A stretch of DNA of 64,000 nt from Portulaca oleracea (Eukaryota > Streptophyta > Magnoliopsida > Caryophyllales > Portulacaceae), in the NCBI GenBank assembly GCA_029582165.1, contig CM055892.1:4622754-4686753 (forward strand), given 5' to 3'. Under the pieces are notes generated by a model. That model made no database searches. It was not told the origin of the DNA and saw only the letters and a list, made by a program, of their open reading frames with translations. Position numbers and translations under genes: made by a program. Shown in pieces: positions 42,176-53,868 of the stretch (position 1 is its first letter; every line of letters starts with the position of its first letter).

Positions 42176-43507
42176 CCCACAAAAATTTAACAGCCCTAAA
42201 CCCCTTTATCTCCCTCTTTGCTTTTATATTACCCTTGAGCTTCTCATCATGTAAAATCCTTCTCCCCCTCCCACAAAACCTAGGAAGGTTGCATCACACT
42301 TTAAGGTGCGCATTAGATCCAAAGTTTTCACTCTTTCCTCCTTATTCGAGACACCACACTAGTAAACCGCCAAATCTTTGATCCATCATCACCAAGCGCA
42401 CCAAATCAACATGATTCTTGGATGACGATACGAGCTCCAGATTAGTGTTGCTTTTCCAGTAGACTGGTACCCCCCCATTGTTTCCCTAGCCTCACCCCTA
42501 CAACCAATGTAAATACCATTTTCCATTCTAAACCTCATCCTCAATGGTTTCATCTCCCATTCCTTCAATTTTGTTTCATTAAGGAATAATATATTGGGAT
42601 CTTCAGCTGTCAAAAGGCGCTTTACGCGTCGAACCGCATGCGGGTTCCAAAGCCCACGGTAGTTCCACACCAGAGTTTTCATTATTGTTCGTGGGCTTGG
42701 TCCCAGTAGCTGCTACTTGTTCAGAGAAACCGACTCTGGCCTTACCCTTCCTAACCTTTTTCTACGTATCCATTTGCATGACATCCTTTGTCATAGCTTT
42801 CCTCTTTTGTCCTAACGTGATAGTCACCTCCTCCTCACTCCCTACCACTCTCCTTGGCATTCTTTTCCATTTTCCACCCCCAATATTCACTTTAGTTTTC
42901 TCAACATTGCCTAACTCTTACACCCTCACTATTCTATTCCTCATCGTGTCCTTCCTCCCTACGCACTCTTGATCCCTCTCCTTTTTCCCCTCCCTTTTCC
43001 ACTCAGTCTGCCTCCTTTGTCCTTTCAGCACCTTTGCGATCTCCTCCTCCTTCGTTCACTCCTATCATTCCCATACTTTCCATCACTTATTCCATACAAG
43101 GAGTCTCTGGGTCTTTACGCTCAAAATTCCCACCCGTATGCTTCTTTGGCTTAAAGACTAGCTTTCGTGGTGTCATGCCTTTCTCTGTTGGTGTCACAGT
43201 AGTTAGCCCCATTTTTGCATGCCAAGGAGATGTTATCATCCAATCACTGTATTTGAGAGTAACATATCCCTCATCATCCTTCTTGTCTACTCAGTCTCGC
43301 TCCGTACGCCCTAACTTGCCACAAAAGAAACGTAGTGTGGGTAGCCTTTCACATTTAATGCTCAACACGAATTGCCCACCTTTGCTAGTTTCAATAGGGA
43401 GGCTAATGGGGAACGGATCACGCAGATCCATCAGTACTTTAAACCGTAAGGATTTCTCCCATCCCACTATGTATGAGTCATCAATTCTGACCAGAACACC
43501 CAAGTGA
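42176..43507 (-). pseudogene. L1-type LINE fragment (ORF1 end, ORF2 endonuclease start)
   Basis: On the minus strand 43503-43291 encodes DDSYIVGWEKSLRFKVLMDL and KCERLPTLRFFCGKLGRTE, the zf-CCHC_4-like end of plant LINE ORF1 with the knuckle His changed to Arg. ORF2 begins at 42682 with MKTLVWNYRGLWNPHAVRRV and PNILFLNETKL, the start of the APE-type endonuclease (WN.RG and ETK motifs). Weak endonuclease similarity continues in broken frames to 42176, where the Tat2 LTR interrupts. RT is absent. The 5' side is cut at 43507. Confidence 0.8.
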
Positions 43508-43577
43508 TCTTAAAAATGAAAGACTCATGTTGACTCAGGAAAAGACTCACCTATGACACGGGTTTGCATGACCTAGA
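43508..43577 (-). other. Tat3 leader piece, left of CRM-like insertion
   Basis: The words GAAAGACTCATG and GACTCACCTATGACACGGG belong to a tandem unit of roughly 70 bp whose other copies stand at 49762-49930. The CRM-like element splits the array. Confidence 0.6.
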
Positions 43578-44396
43578 TGATGTATAATGGATCAAGGGAA
43601 GATCACATTACACATGAAAGAAGGATCTTTAAAAACCAAGATAAGAATCTTGCTTCTCAAAGTTCTTAAGAATGAAAAATGGGATGGAAAACGAATGGGG
43701 AAGATTGAAAGAACTATGAAAGATGATTACCAAATGTAGGGAATGATGGACGAATGAATGGAGAAACAAATGTTTGAATGAAACGAAATGGACATGGCGA
43801 TTGAAGCTTCTTGGAGGATAAAGACACACCACCTTCAAGACTCTTCAATTCCTTCCTTTCACCACCAAGGATGCCACCCTTGGATAGAAGAAGGGGATGA
43901 TACTCGAACTCCCTCAAGAGAACGAAACTAGCAAAGGCTAGAGAGAACACAACAACATCAAGTGTTTGATTGAATTTTTGTATATTGATTGAATGATGAT
44001 ACAAGGCACCCAAGGGGTCTATTTATACTAAATGAGGACCCCCTTGGCATGTACAAATCAAGAAAAAGGGGTGTAACTAGCTTACATCATCTAATACAAG
44101 TATGACATCATAAAGAAACAAATGAACTAAGCTAGATTACATTTGATGATAACTTGTTCTATACTTAACCAAATTTAAAGATTCTTGAACCATTGGAAAG
44201 CTCTTTGAATGTAGATTAATTCACTCTAAGACACCTTCCATGGTAGCTTTATGGTTCTTGAGATAAAGAGCAAATCATCAATCCTCCATGGTTGAAACTA
44301 TTCGAATGTGAACCAAGTGTGAGAATTTCAAGCTCCTTTTGAATGTAGTTAAGTATTTGGCTTCCATCATGTAGGTTTGGGACCAAATCTACATCA
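43578..44396 (-). repeat. CRM-like 3' LTR
   Basis: TGATGTA to TACATCA, 819 bp. TATA box (TATAAATA, minus strand) at 44020-44027. The end of the pol ORF (to 44249) lies inside it. Confidence 0.92.
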
Positions 44397-44967
44397 TTCC
44401 CCCCTAGTTGAAAAGAGTTTGTCCTCAAACTAGGAAGTTCTTCATTATCTCCATAATAGGGCTTGAGATATCTCACATTGAAAGTACAACTCCCTTCATA
44501 GTCTTCTCCAAGTTGTAACTTATAAGCATTGTCACGAATCTTCTCCAAAACTTTATAAGGACCATCTCCCCTAGGTGCAAGCGTACCTTTCCAAATGTAG
44601 GGAATCTTTCCTTCTTCAGATCTCCTGGCTCAAATACAACCTTCTTCCTTGATTTATTCACTCTACTAGATACATTTGAGGTATACTTCTCAATTTTGGC
44701 ACGAACCTCCTCATGTAGCTTCTTAATCTCTTCAACCCTTTTGTTAGCTTCAAAACTAAACTTTGTTGATGTAGAGATGGGCGTGAGATCCATAGGTTAG
44801 AGAGGGTTCCTTCTATAAACAACTTGAAAAGGTGACAACCCTGTGGCTTTACTTGGACTTCGATTGAAGGCAAATTGAGCATGACATAGAAGAGTATCCC
44901 AACCCTTCTTGTCTTTACTCACCAATATCCGAAGAAGAGATCCCAAAGTGCGATTGGTTACTTCGAT
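44249..44967 (-). pseudogene. CRM-like integrase C-terminus, extending into the LTR
   Basis: Continues the integrase after a CAA to TAA stop at about 44967 and a second stop just before 44793. The stretch VEEIKKLHEEVRAKIEK leads, after a frame change near 44540, to IRDNAYKLQLGEDYEGSCTF and NVRYLKPYY, then LRTNSFQLGGNDVD. The last 49 codons lie within the LTR. No chromodomain is visible, as in CRM elements, which carry a CR motif there. Confidence 0.75.
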
Positions 44968-45273
44968 TTATCCATCCGTTTGGGGATGACATGCGGTGCT
45001 AAACTTCAATGTTGTCCCAAGCTTCTTCCATAAAGTAAGCCAAAAATGACTAAGGAACTTGGAATCTCGATCACTCACCATGGTCTTTGGAATACCATGT
45101 AGCTTCACTATTTCTTCAAAATATAGGTTTGCAACCTTAGTAGCATCATAAGTAGTATGGCATGGAATAAAATGAGCCATCTTTGAAAATCTATCAACGA
45201 ACACCATAATAGATTCCTTGCCTCTTTGTGTTCTTGGTAGACCAACAACGAAGTCTAAACTCACATTTCCCAT
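44968..45273 (-). pseudogene. CRM-like integrase core
   Basis: Reads [15 protein letters not shown] with the first catalytic Asp, [13 protein letters not shown] with the second, and CHPQTDG. The preceding ORF overlaps in another frame at PWEM/MGNVS, consistent with loss of one base. The third acidic residue is just past the stop, within IEVTNRTL. Confidence 0.85.
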
Positions 45274-46259
45274 GGATAATGTGGAATGCGCAAAGGAGTA
45301 TACAACCCTTGTGGTAAAGCGTGTGCCTTGGAAATATTACAAGTATTACACCTCTTCACCATGTGCTCAACATCTTTAATCATGCTTGGCCAAAAATAAT
45401 GTTCCTTCATCATAAGGTAGGTCTTTTCAATTCCAAAGTGTCCCGCCAATGATCCACCATGGACCTCCATGATTAATAACTCTCGAATGCTACTTTTAGG
45501 GATACAAAGTTGATTCCCTTTGAAGAGAAACCCATTTTCAATGTGAAAAAGTTGATGGGGATGCTTCTTACAAAGCTCGTAAACCTCCTTGAAATCCTCA
45601 TCACTTGCATATAACTCTTTAATATGTTCAAACCCAAGGACTTTTGAATCTAAAACATGGGTAAGTAAGTACCTTCTTGACAAAGCATCCGCTCCTTTGT
45701 TAAGATGACCCGCTTTATGTTTGATCACAAAATGGAATGCTTGCATATACTCCACCCATTTGGCGTGCCTTGGATTTAACTTGTGTTGCCCTTGGATGAA
45801 TTTAAGAGCCTCATGATCACTATGTAAGATGAATTCACCACTTAGAATATAATGTCTCCAATGCTCAAGAGCTCTGATGATGGCATAGAACTCTTTGTCA
45901 TAGGTGCTATACTTCCTCTTAGCTTCATTTAACTTCTCAATAAAGTAAGAAATGGGACGACCCTCTTGGGTTAGGACGGCGCCAATTCCTACTCCACTTG
46001 CATCCACTTCAACTTCAAACACTTTATCAAAGCATGGTAAAGCAAGAATAGGTGCATGACACAATTTTTCCTTAATCACTCCAAACGCTTCATTAGCACC
46101 TCTAGTCCATGAAAACTCCTTCTCTTTCAACAATTCGGTCATAGGTGCAAGAATGGAGCTAAAATTCCTTATAAACCTTCTATAGAAAGATGCTAAACCA
46201 TGAAAGCTTCGTACCTCATGAATGGACTTTGGTGTAGGCCACTCTTGAATAGCTTTCAC
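45261..46259 (-). pseudogene. CRM-like RT end, RNase H, integrase zinc finger
   Basis: Starts with the RT thumb (FHGLASFYRRFIRNFS). RNase H shows VEVDASGVGIGAVLTQ, STYDKEFYAI, LHSDHEALKF and HKAGHLNKGADALSRR, so the catalytic residues are kept. The integrase HHCC follows in VHGGSLAGHFG and [11 protein letters not shown]. It is in the frame of the RT ORF upstream, separated by one TGA at 46302-46304 where Gly is expected. Confidence 0.88.
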
Positions 46260-46301
46260 CTTCTCCTTGTCGACTTGTATGCCCTCTTGTGAAAGAACAT
46301 A

Positions 46302-46784
46302 TCAGAGGAACATAATCTTGGACGAGAAGAAATGGCATTTCTCCAAATTGGCGTAGAGTTTCTCCTTCTCCAAGATGTACATGACCAACTCTAGATGCTT
46401 TACATGTTCTCTTTCACTTCTACTATATACAAGAATATCATCAAAATAAACTACTACACATTTGCCAATAAGAGGCTTCAATGCATGATTCATTAAACGC
46501 ATAAAAGTAGATGGTGTATTTGTAAGGCCAAATGGCATCACAAGCCATTCATATAAGCCCTCCTTGGTCTTCAATGCCATTTTCCACTCATCTCCTTCAT
46601 GAATCCTTATTTGATGATATTCACTCCTCAAATCAACTTTAGAGAACACAACACTTCCATGTAGCTCATCAAGTAGATCCTCAAGGCGTGAGATTGGGAA
46701 TCTATACTTGATTGTGATCTTGTTTATGGCTCGACAATCCATACACATTCTTTGAGACCCATCTTTCTTAGGCACAAGTAGCAC
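46302..46784 (-). pseudogene. CRM-like reverse transcriptase
   Basis: [51 protein letters not shown] and the catalytic [13 protein letters not shown] are all present. The N-terminal side joins the previous ORF through a frame change near 46790, and the C-terminal side ends in TGA. Confidence 0.9.
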
Positions 46785-47508
46785 CGGGACAGCACATCAT
46801 GCTTTCACGCACCAAACCTTTGGATAAGAGCTCATCTACTTGCCTTTGTACTTCTTGAGCTTCCTTTGGATTCATTCGATAGGCCGGTTTGTTGGGGAGT
46901 ATAGAGCCCGGATTTAGATCAATTTTGTGCTCAATTTCTCTTCTTGGAGGTAATCCCGTGGGCATCTCTTTTGGGAACAAGTGTTTGAAACGTTCCAAAA
47001 GAGGGGGGAGACGTGCATGCTCAATAGTTGGGGATGTTTCCTCTTCCTCCAAGTTTGCTAGAATAAGATCTTTATGCTCTTGGAATTCATGATATTCGGC
47101 CTTCATGAACGTCACAATGTTAGTCTCCTCCTTTTGTGGTTGTTGTTGGGGACGTATGATCGATGATGGTGAGAGAGGAGCCAAAGTGATCTTCTTTTTG
47201 TTGAGAATAAACATGTAGGTGTTCATTCTCCCATCATGCGTGACATGTCTATCAAAAATCCAAGGTCTCCCAAGTAAAATATGACAAGCATCCATTGGAA
47301 TTACATCACACCAAATAGAATCTTTGTAGTTTTTACCAATGGAAAGACTTACAAGTACACGGTGAACTACACGAATTCCCTTCCCATGACTTAGCCATTG
47401 AATTGTGTAGGGGGATGGGTGTGGGCTAACCTCCAACTGTAGCTTATTCACCATGGTTGTAGAAGTGGCATTAGTGCAAATTCCTCCATCAATGATTAAA
47501 GAACACAC
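46768..47508 (-). pseudogene. CRM-like protease and RT N-terminal linker
   Basis: CSLIIDGGICTNATSTTMV carries the active site as D-G-G, a known form in this group. WCDVIPMDACHILLGRPWIF is the conserved second block. The linker ends with AYRMNPKEAQEVQRQVDELL and GLVRESM, where the frame breaks. Confidence 0.85.
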
Positions 47509-47619
47509 CTTGCCTTGAATAGTACACCTTGTATGAAAGATGTTCTCCCTTTATTCTAGCTCGTTTGGGACACAAGCAACACTTAAGGCTCTTCTTACTA
47601 CTAGCATTTCACCTTCATC

Positions 47620-48690
47620 GGCCTCCTCTACTTCCTCTTCCTCATTCACGTCAACTCCTTCTTCTTCATTTCATTTTCATGATACTCCAGTTCTACATAC
47701 AAAGCACTTTGATATTCCACTAAAGATACTACCCTTTTGTTAGGACACTCCGAAGCATAATGTCCTAAGCCTTGACAACGAAAACACCTTCTTGGGGCTA
47801 GGGGTTTGGGGTCTTAGACGTGGGGTTTGGGGATGGATGGGGGTTGATTTTGTGGTGCTCTTGTGTTTGGTTGTTTTTTGGGGAATGTGGATTTTTGTGG
47901 TGGAATGTAGGGGCGTGTGTTTTGTGGGGGTTTGTAGGATGTTTGGTACTTTATGGTCTCTTTTCCTCTTTCTTTTCTTTGCCTTTCTACTTTTAAGGCC
48001 AAAGAACTCAACTCATCCAAAGATTGGTAAGGATGTAATTCAACAATATTGCGAAATCCAATCATTTAGACCATATAGAAAACGTACCAAAGTTTGAGGC
48101 TCATCCTCTTGGAGATCACGACGCCAAAGGATATGCTCGAATTCCTTTGTGTACTCCTCAACACTTTTTCTCCCTTGGACCAAACGTTGCAATTTATAAT
48201 AGTTATCTTGGAGATAACTTGGTGGTAGGAACTTTTCTTGCAACTTCTTCTTCATTTTGATCCACGCTTTGATCTTGTCCTTCCCTTGTATTTGCCTCTT
48301 CTTTTGCAAGTTAGTCCACCAAATGGACGCATGTTTTCGCAACTTAAGGGCCACATATTTCACCTTCTTTTCGTCTTGGACCTCCTTAAGATCAAAGACA
48401 CGTTCAACAGTTTGCATCCAATCTTGAAAGTTTTCAGGATCAAGATTACCGTCAAATTTGGGGATCTCCACTTTGAAGTCAAAACGCTCCTCCCTTGGGG
48501 GACGTCTTTGTGGCACTTCTTCATGACTTTCATTAACCTCACTATCTCCACGGTTCACCCTATGTTGTAGATGCATGTATCTCTTAAGTTGATCGTTGAG
48601 ATAGGTGATTCTTTTCTTCAGTACTTCAACATCTTCTTGGGGCTCCGTAGGTGTAGGTGTGAGAGTGCTCGAATCTTCCATCTTGAACAA
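47620..48690 (-). pseudogene. CRM-like gag with zinc knuckle
   Basis: The likely start is the ATG near 48681 (MEDSSTLT). The gag core reads VEIPKFDGNLDPENFQDWMQ, LKLRKHASIWWTNLQKKRQ and FLPPSYLQDNYYKLQ. After a one-base frame change near 48060 come HPYQSLDELSSLALKVERQR, a Pro/Gln-rich stretch and the knuckle CFRCQGLGHYASEC (CX2CX4HX4C) near 47755-47795. Confidence 0.85.
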
Positions 48691-48937
48691 TCTTGGTGCA
48701 AAAAGATTGCAAGATTCACGGTTTTGGGGTTTAGGGGGGTGAAGGACGAGAGGGGATTGTGTTTAGGTGGATTTTGTGTTTGATTTGACGGTTCTTTGTG
48801 GGGCTATGGGGTTCTTTTTGTGGAGTTATGGTAGACGTGAGATGGGGAATGGGAGGGGATGGATTTATAATGGAAAGATTTGCAAAAAGATGGTTCAAGA
48901 ACTAAGAGAATCAACTCCTAAGCTCTGATACCAATTT

Positions 48938-49756
48938 TGATGTATAATGGATCAAGGGAAGATCACATTACACATGAAAGAAGGATCTTTAAAAACCAAG
49001 ATAGGAATCTTGCTTCTCAAAGTTCTTAAGAATAAAAAATGGGATGGAAAACGAATGGGAAAGATTGAAAGAACTATGAAAGATGATTACCAAATGTAGG
49101 GAATGATGGACGAATGAATGGAGAAACAAATGTTTGAATGAAACGAAATGGATATGGCGATTGAAGCTTCTTGGAGGATAAGGACACACCACCTTCAAGA
49201 CTCTTCAATTCCTTCCTTTCACCACCAAGGATGCCACCCTTGGATAGAAGAAGGGGATGATACTCGAACTCCCTCAAGAGAACGAAACTAGCAAAGGCTA
49301 GAGAGAACACAACAACATCAAGTGTTTGATTGAATTTTTGTATATTGATTGAATGATGATACAAGGTACCCAAGGGGTCTATTTATACTAAATGAGGACC
49401 CCCTTGGTGTGTACAAATCAAGAAAAAGGGGTGTAACTAGCTTACATCATCTAATACAAGTATGACATCATAATGAAACAAATGAACTAAGCTAGATTAC
49501 ATTTGATGATAACTTGTTCTATACTTAACCAAATTTAAAGATTCTTGAACCATTGGAAAGCTCTTTGAATGTAGATTAATTCACTCTAAGACACCTTCCA
49601 TGGTAGCTTTATGGTTCTTGAGATAAAGAGCAAATCATCAATCCTCCATGGTTGAAACTATTCGAATGTGAACCAAGTGTGAGAGTTTCAAGCTCCTTTT
49701 GAATGTAGTTAAGTATTTGGCTCCCATGATGTAGGTTTGGGACCAAATCTACATCA
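48938..49756 (-). repeat. CRM-like 5' LTR
   Basis: 819 bp, nearly identical to 43578-44396. The minus strand continues inside with TTT and the primer site TGGTATCAGAGC (48925-48936 region), complementary to tRNA-iMet. Confidence 0.92.
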
Positions 49757-50783
49757 CTAGACTCTATATGCGACTTCCTAAAGAATGAAAGACACTTACA
49801 TGCTGAATCGAGAAATGACTCACCCATGACATGGGTTCGTATGACCTAAAACCTATATGCGACTTCCTAAAGTGTAACACACCTATAGGCTGACCCATGA
49901 CACGGGTTTGCATATCCTAACCTCTATATGATCCAAATACAAACAACAAAACTTTTTACAACAAGAGCATTACAAAGGGCCGGATAAAGTCAAACATAGC
50001 AAGTCGACATAAGTTGGCAAGCGCAAGTGAGTGTTTCTCAATTCGGATGGGGGCTTAAACCAGAAGTCGACCGTTTTAAGGAGAATCCGCCACTTGAACT
50101 AACAAACTTGTGTTAACTCAAGCTAAATTGGCTATTATACAGACTATAATAATGCTTAACACACAGACAGTTTGACTTCTATTTAGACATTATCTCTTTT
50201 TTTATGACCCAACACATCTATTTATTTAAACTCATGGGAAGTGGATGTTGTAAAGGACCGAATAAAGCCATCAAAAAGCGAGTTAAAACATACTTATAAA
50301 GTCAACAATTAAATCTACCATGGATGGGCTTACTAACGGGTCGACCATGGATTTTTTCAAACTTAATAATCGAGTTTATAAATTATTTTCTCTAACATTG
50401 TGACTATTACGTGAGGTAGAATAACACATACTGACTTTGTTTAATTATTAATCATTTTTCTTTGAACCCTAAGCAAGAGAATATTGAAAAGGGCCGAATA
50501 AAATCATCAAAGGTGAGTTAAAATGAATTGATAAACAAGGGTAATTAACCTTTAAAACGGGTTGGCCTCACAACCGTGCCGACCATAAAATTTAAGGTTA
50601 ATTAATCGAGTTTATAAACTCTTTTCTTCTCAAACCCAACGGTTATTACGCGGACTAAAACAATATCTCGAAATTAGGTCCAACTCTAATGAAGACTCAA
50701 CATACAAACACATATTTACACATAACTTACAACACACTTTGTTTATCTATTAATTATATTAAAACAAAACAAACGTGTCTAAC
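49757..50783 (-). other. Tat3 leader, right of CRM-like insertion
   Basis: Two or three units of a roughly 70 bp repeat (GCGACTTCCTAAAG ... ACCCATGACACGGG ... CCTAAAACCTATAT) run to about 49930. Blocks shared with the Tat1 and Tat2 leaders follow (ATTACAAAGGGCCGGATAAA, GTGTTTCTCAATTCGGATGG). No ORF. The Tat3 LTR is missing; similarity ends where D1 begins. Confidence 0.65.
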
Positions 50784-52994
50784 ATAGGAGTGGAAAGTTG
50801 ATTCCACTACGAATTACCTCCTAAGTTGCTAACCCAATCTAAATACACCATTCACATCCTTAGTTTCTCCCTAACCCATAAGGGTTCTAGCCTCTAATCA
50901 TCTTATCTAGCATGCTAAACAAAATAATAACTTCAGTCATGCTTCAAATAGAAAGTATCTAGAAATTCCAAGCAACAATACTAACAATCAACAAACACCA
51001 AGTAATATAATAACAAAAACAGAGATTAAAGAGTAATTAGGTGAACTAAAAAGAGTAAGAGTTAAGAAATGCTCATTAATTTGATGCCGAAAGAAGATAC
51101 TCCATAATAATAAGAATCCAACGCTCCAAAGATAAAATAAGTCTTCAAATCTTCAATAGAAATCCAGCAAAATCCAGTGCAAGAACAATAATTGAAAGCT
51201 AAAATGTGATAGAAGTTCTCTCTAAAAACTCCCCTAAAAACCTAGATTAATCCCTAATAATCTCCTCCCCCAAAAAAAAGTCTCTCAGGCTAAAAGACCT
51301 CAAAACAATATATATAAGCTAAGTTAGTTACTCAAAACTCGTCACTTCATTAAGCAGCAAAATGAGAATCTGCAGGGGACCGTAGGTACGGTCTATGAGA
51401 CCGTGGCTATGGTCCTGCGTAACTCCTGCAGATTTCTCTCTTCTTCGCAGCACTGTAGGTGCGGTGTGACAAGACCGTGGGTGCGGTCTGGCGATTTAGG
51501 TCAGGTGAGATTTCTCTCCTTCGCAGCGTCATAGGTGCGGTCCCCTGAGACCATGGGTACGGTCAAGCTCGGGCACTTCACCTGCTGCTCATGTCCTGCA
51601 CCCACCGTAGCTGCGGTATCCTGAGACCGTGGGTACGGTCAAGCTCGGTCACTTCACCTTGTCATGCCTTACACCCACCGTGGAGTGCGATCGGCCAGTG
51701 CTCGGCCAGCTTGATTCAGCAAAGTCTAGCTTTTTATCCTCTCGACTGTCCGGCCTTCCCGCGTCCTTTACCTTTACCTTGACCATGACCCGGGAAATCT
51801 CAGGATTGCCAAAGTAGCTACAAAATGGCCATTTTTACCATGTTTTGAATAAAAACTCTGGAATCTACAAAATAACCAAAAATGTATTAAAAGTTATTAA
51901 ATTAAACCACGAAATGAGTCAAAAGCCTGAGGATTTAGGCGGTATTTAGACACAAAATTGGGTCTAAACATACGGCAGTGACGCCAGTTGGGAAGAAAAA
52001 AAAAATGAGACTTTCGCTGAGTTTTCCGTTAATGTTAGTTTGACTTTGACTTTTCATATTTGAATTTCCGGGGCGTTACAGAATGGTATAAGAGTTCTGG
52101 GTTTCGACCTGGTAGCTCCTAAGTGTCCCTTAGGTTTAGTTAGACCTTAGGATGCTACGTTCGGAGTGATAAGTGTAGGATGGGGGTATGGAATGTTTGT
52201 AGCGCTGGCAAAAATTCAGGTCCGGGTAAATTCGGGTCGGAACAATTCGGACAATGTCAAAATTCGGATGAGAAATTCATGTCCAGACCCAGTTTTATTT
52301 CGGGTCGGACAATTCGGACGAAGTAAAAATCGGGTTCAGACAATAAAAAAAGAGAAATTTTATGTCCGAATATTCGGTCAATATAAAAATTCAGACGAAA
52401 AATCTATGTCCAAACCCGGATTTTTCCGGGTCGGACAATCCGGATAATTCGGGTCGGACGAATTTTTGCCAGCGCTAAATGTTTGTCTGTTTCTTGGATT
52501 TCTTATATGTTGCAAGTGCGTGCTTGATTATTTTATTTTTCATATGTTGGGTTGTATATCATCGCCTTTGCTATGAGCATGAGACTTTAGCTCCTCTGAA
52601 AGACTTAAAAGCTTGAGGTGGATGCGGAATATAGTCCCGAGGAGGGCCTGGAACCAGAAGAAGACCTCTGATGAGAATTCAGAGGCCGAGAGAAGACTTG
52701 ACATACGAGGAACAGTCGCTGGAGATTTTAGGTTGCAGAGAAGGTAGCCTCAATGAAAGAGCGAGCCTTAAGATGAGGCTTTGGTAGAGTTCAAGGTGGA
52801 AGCAGACTCCGACGACGACTCGGGGGATGAGTTTGACGATCCTAATTGGACCCCAATCGCGGTCCGCAAGAACCCTTTTTCATATGAAAATACTCTAAGT
52901 AGAGTTAGTAAAAGAGTAGTAGGATTAGTCCCAAGTAGTAATACTTACATGTAATTAGTTTTTGATTGTTTAAATTTATAACCGTGTGGCTTGT
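50784..52994. repeat. D1: first copy of fused Athila-LTR / Tekay-leader segment
   Basis: Direct duplicate of 58068-60007. It contains, in order, the last 1.17 kb of an Athila LTR (to 51954), the final bases of a Tekay-like LTR ending GGGGCGTTACA at 52080, a mutated iMet PBS (TGGTATAAGAG), and the Tekay leader to about 52994. There it passes, through a shared TTGT, into the Athila integrase. It differs from D2 by scattered substitutions and the hAT MITE. Confidence 0.85.
52200..52477. mobile_element. hAT-type MITE in D1
   Basis: 278 bp with TIR TAGCGCTGGCAAAAATTC at both ends and a perfect 8 bp TSD AATGTTTG (52192-52199 and 52478-52485). D2 has the uninterrupted site once, at 59490-59497. The interior has repeats of a TTCGGGTCGGACAATTCGGA type. 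Confidence 0.93.
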
Positions 52995-53851
52995 AAGACC
53001 TTCGCTGCCGTCTTTTGCGACCCACCATGACCTCCAACCGGGTACTCATGGCAATGTGTCAAAACGGATTTCCCCTCGATCTTGGGTAGACATCTTCTGT
53101 ACATCCCGTCGTTGTACAACCGGAATAGGAATGGATCGTCCCAAAAGAAATGTTTTACATCGTGAAATAACTTCTTCTTTTGATAAGGGGTCAGATTTGA
53201 AGGAATCACCTCGCTGGACAAGTAGTTTATGATGTCGGCATACCACAGGCTAGAATGCTTGATGGCCATGAGTCGCTCATCCGGGAAAGAATCCACGATC
53301 GGTTGGGTGTCCTCCAAGTCAACAAGGATTCTCGATAGGTGATCGGCTACTACATTCTTCGTGACGGCCTTGTCGCGGATTTCCAAATCGAACTCTTGCA
53401 TAAGCAAAGCCCACCGGATAAGCCTCGGCTTCGTTTCTTTCTTTCCCATCAAATATTTAATCGCAGCATGGTCCGTGTATACTATCACCTTGGAGAACAT
53501 AAGGTACTGCCGGAATTTGTTGAGAGCAAAGCTGATTGCCAAAAGCTCCTTCTCCGTGGTCGTGTAATTCCTCTGTGCGCTATCTAGTGTATGGCTTGCA
53601 TAGTAGATGACTCTTGGCTTCTTCTCTATGGTTTGAGCCAAACACGCTCCCACGGCAAAATCGCTCGCATCCGCCATGATTTCGAAGGGTAGTGTCCAAT
53701 CCGGGGGTTGAACCACCGGAGCGGAAATCAAGGCTTGCTTTAACCTATAAAAGGACTCAAGGAATTCATCAGTAAAAAGGAATGGGGCATCCTTACACAA
53801 GAGCTCAGTTAGAGGTCGAGCGATTTTGACGATAAAAGCCGGCATGGCCAA
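52985..53851 (-). pseudogene. Athila RNase H and integrase zinc finger
   Basis: Begins near [18 protein letters not shown], then [50 protein letters not shown] and VVADHLSRI, the conserved Athila RNase H set. The integrase finger starts with [20 protein letters not shown] and is cut. The first codons show a small deletion in the FYRRF block. Confidence 0.88.
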
Positions 53852-53868
53852 GGAAGCTACGCACCCCT

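Larger units (their letters stand above)
43578..49756 (-). mobile_element. Complete CRM-like chromovirus with TSD
   Basis: LTRs of 819 bp each (43578-44396 and 48938-49756), TSD CTAGA (43573-43577 and 49757-49761), an iMet PBS and a PPT ending AGGGGGGAA. The coding order is gag, protease, RT, RNase H, integrase. The protease reads LIIDGG, and pol runs into the 3' LTR, both of which I associate with the CRM clade. I counted about 12 differences between the LTRs by eye, about 1.5 percent, so the insertion is young. At least five frame or stop lesions make it non-functional. Confidence 0.88.
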
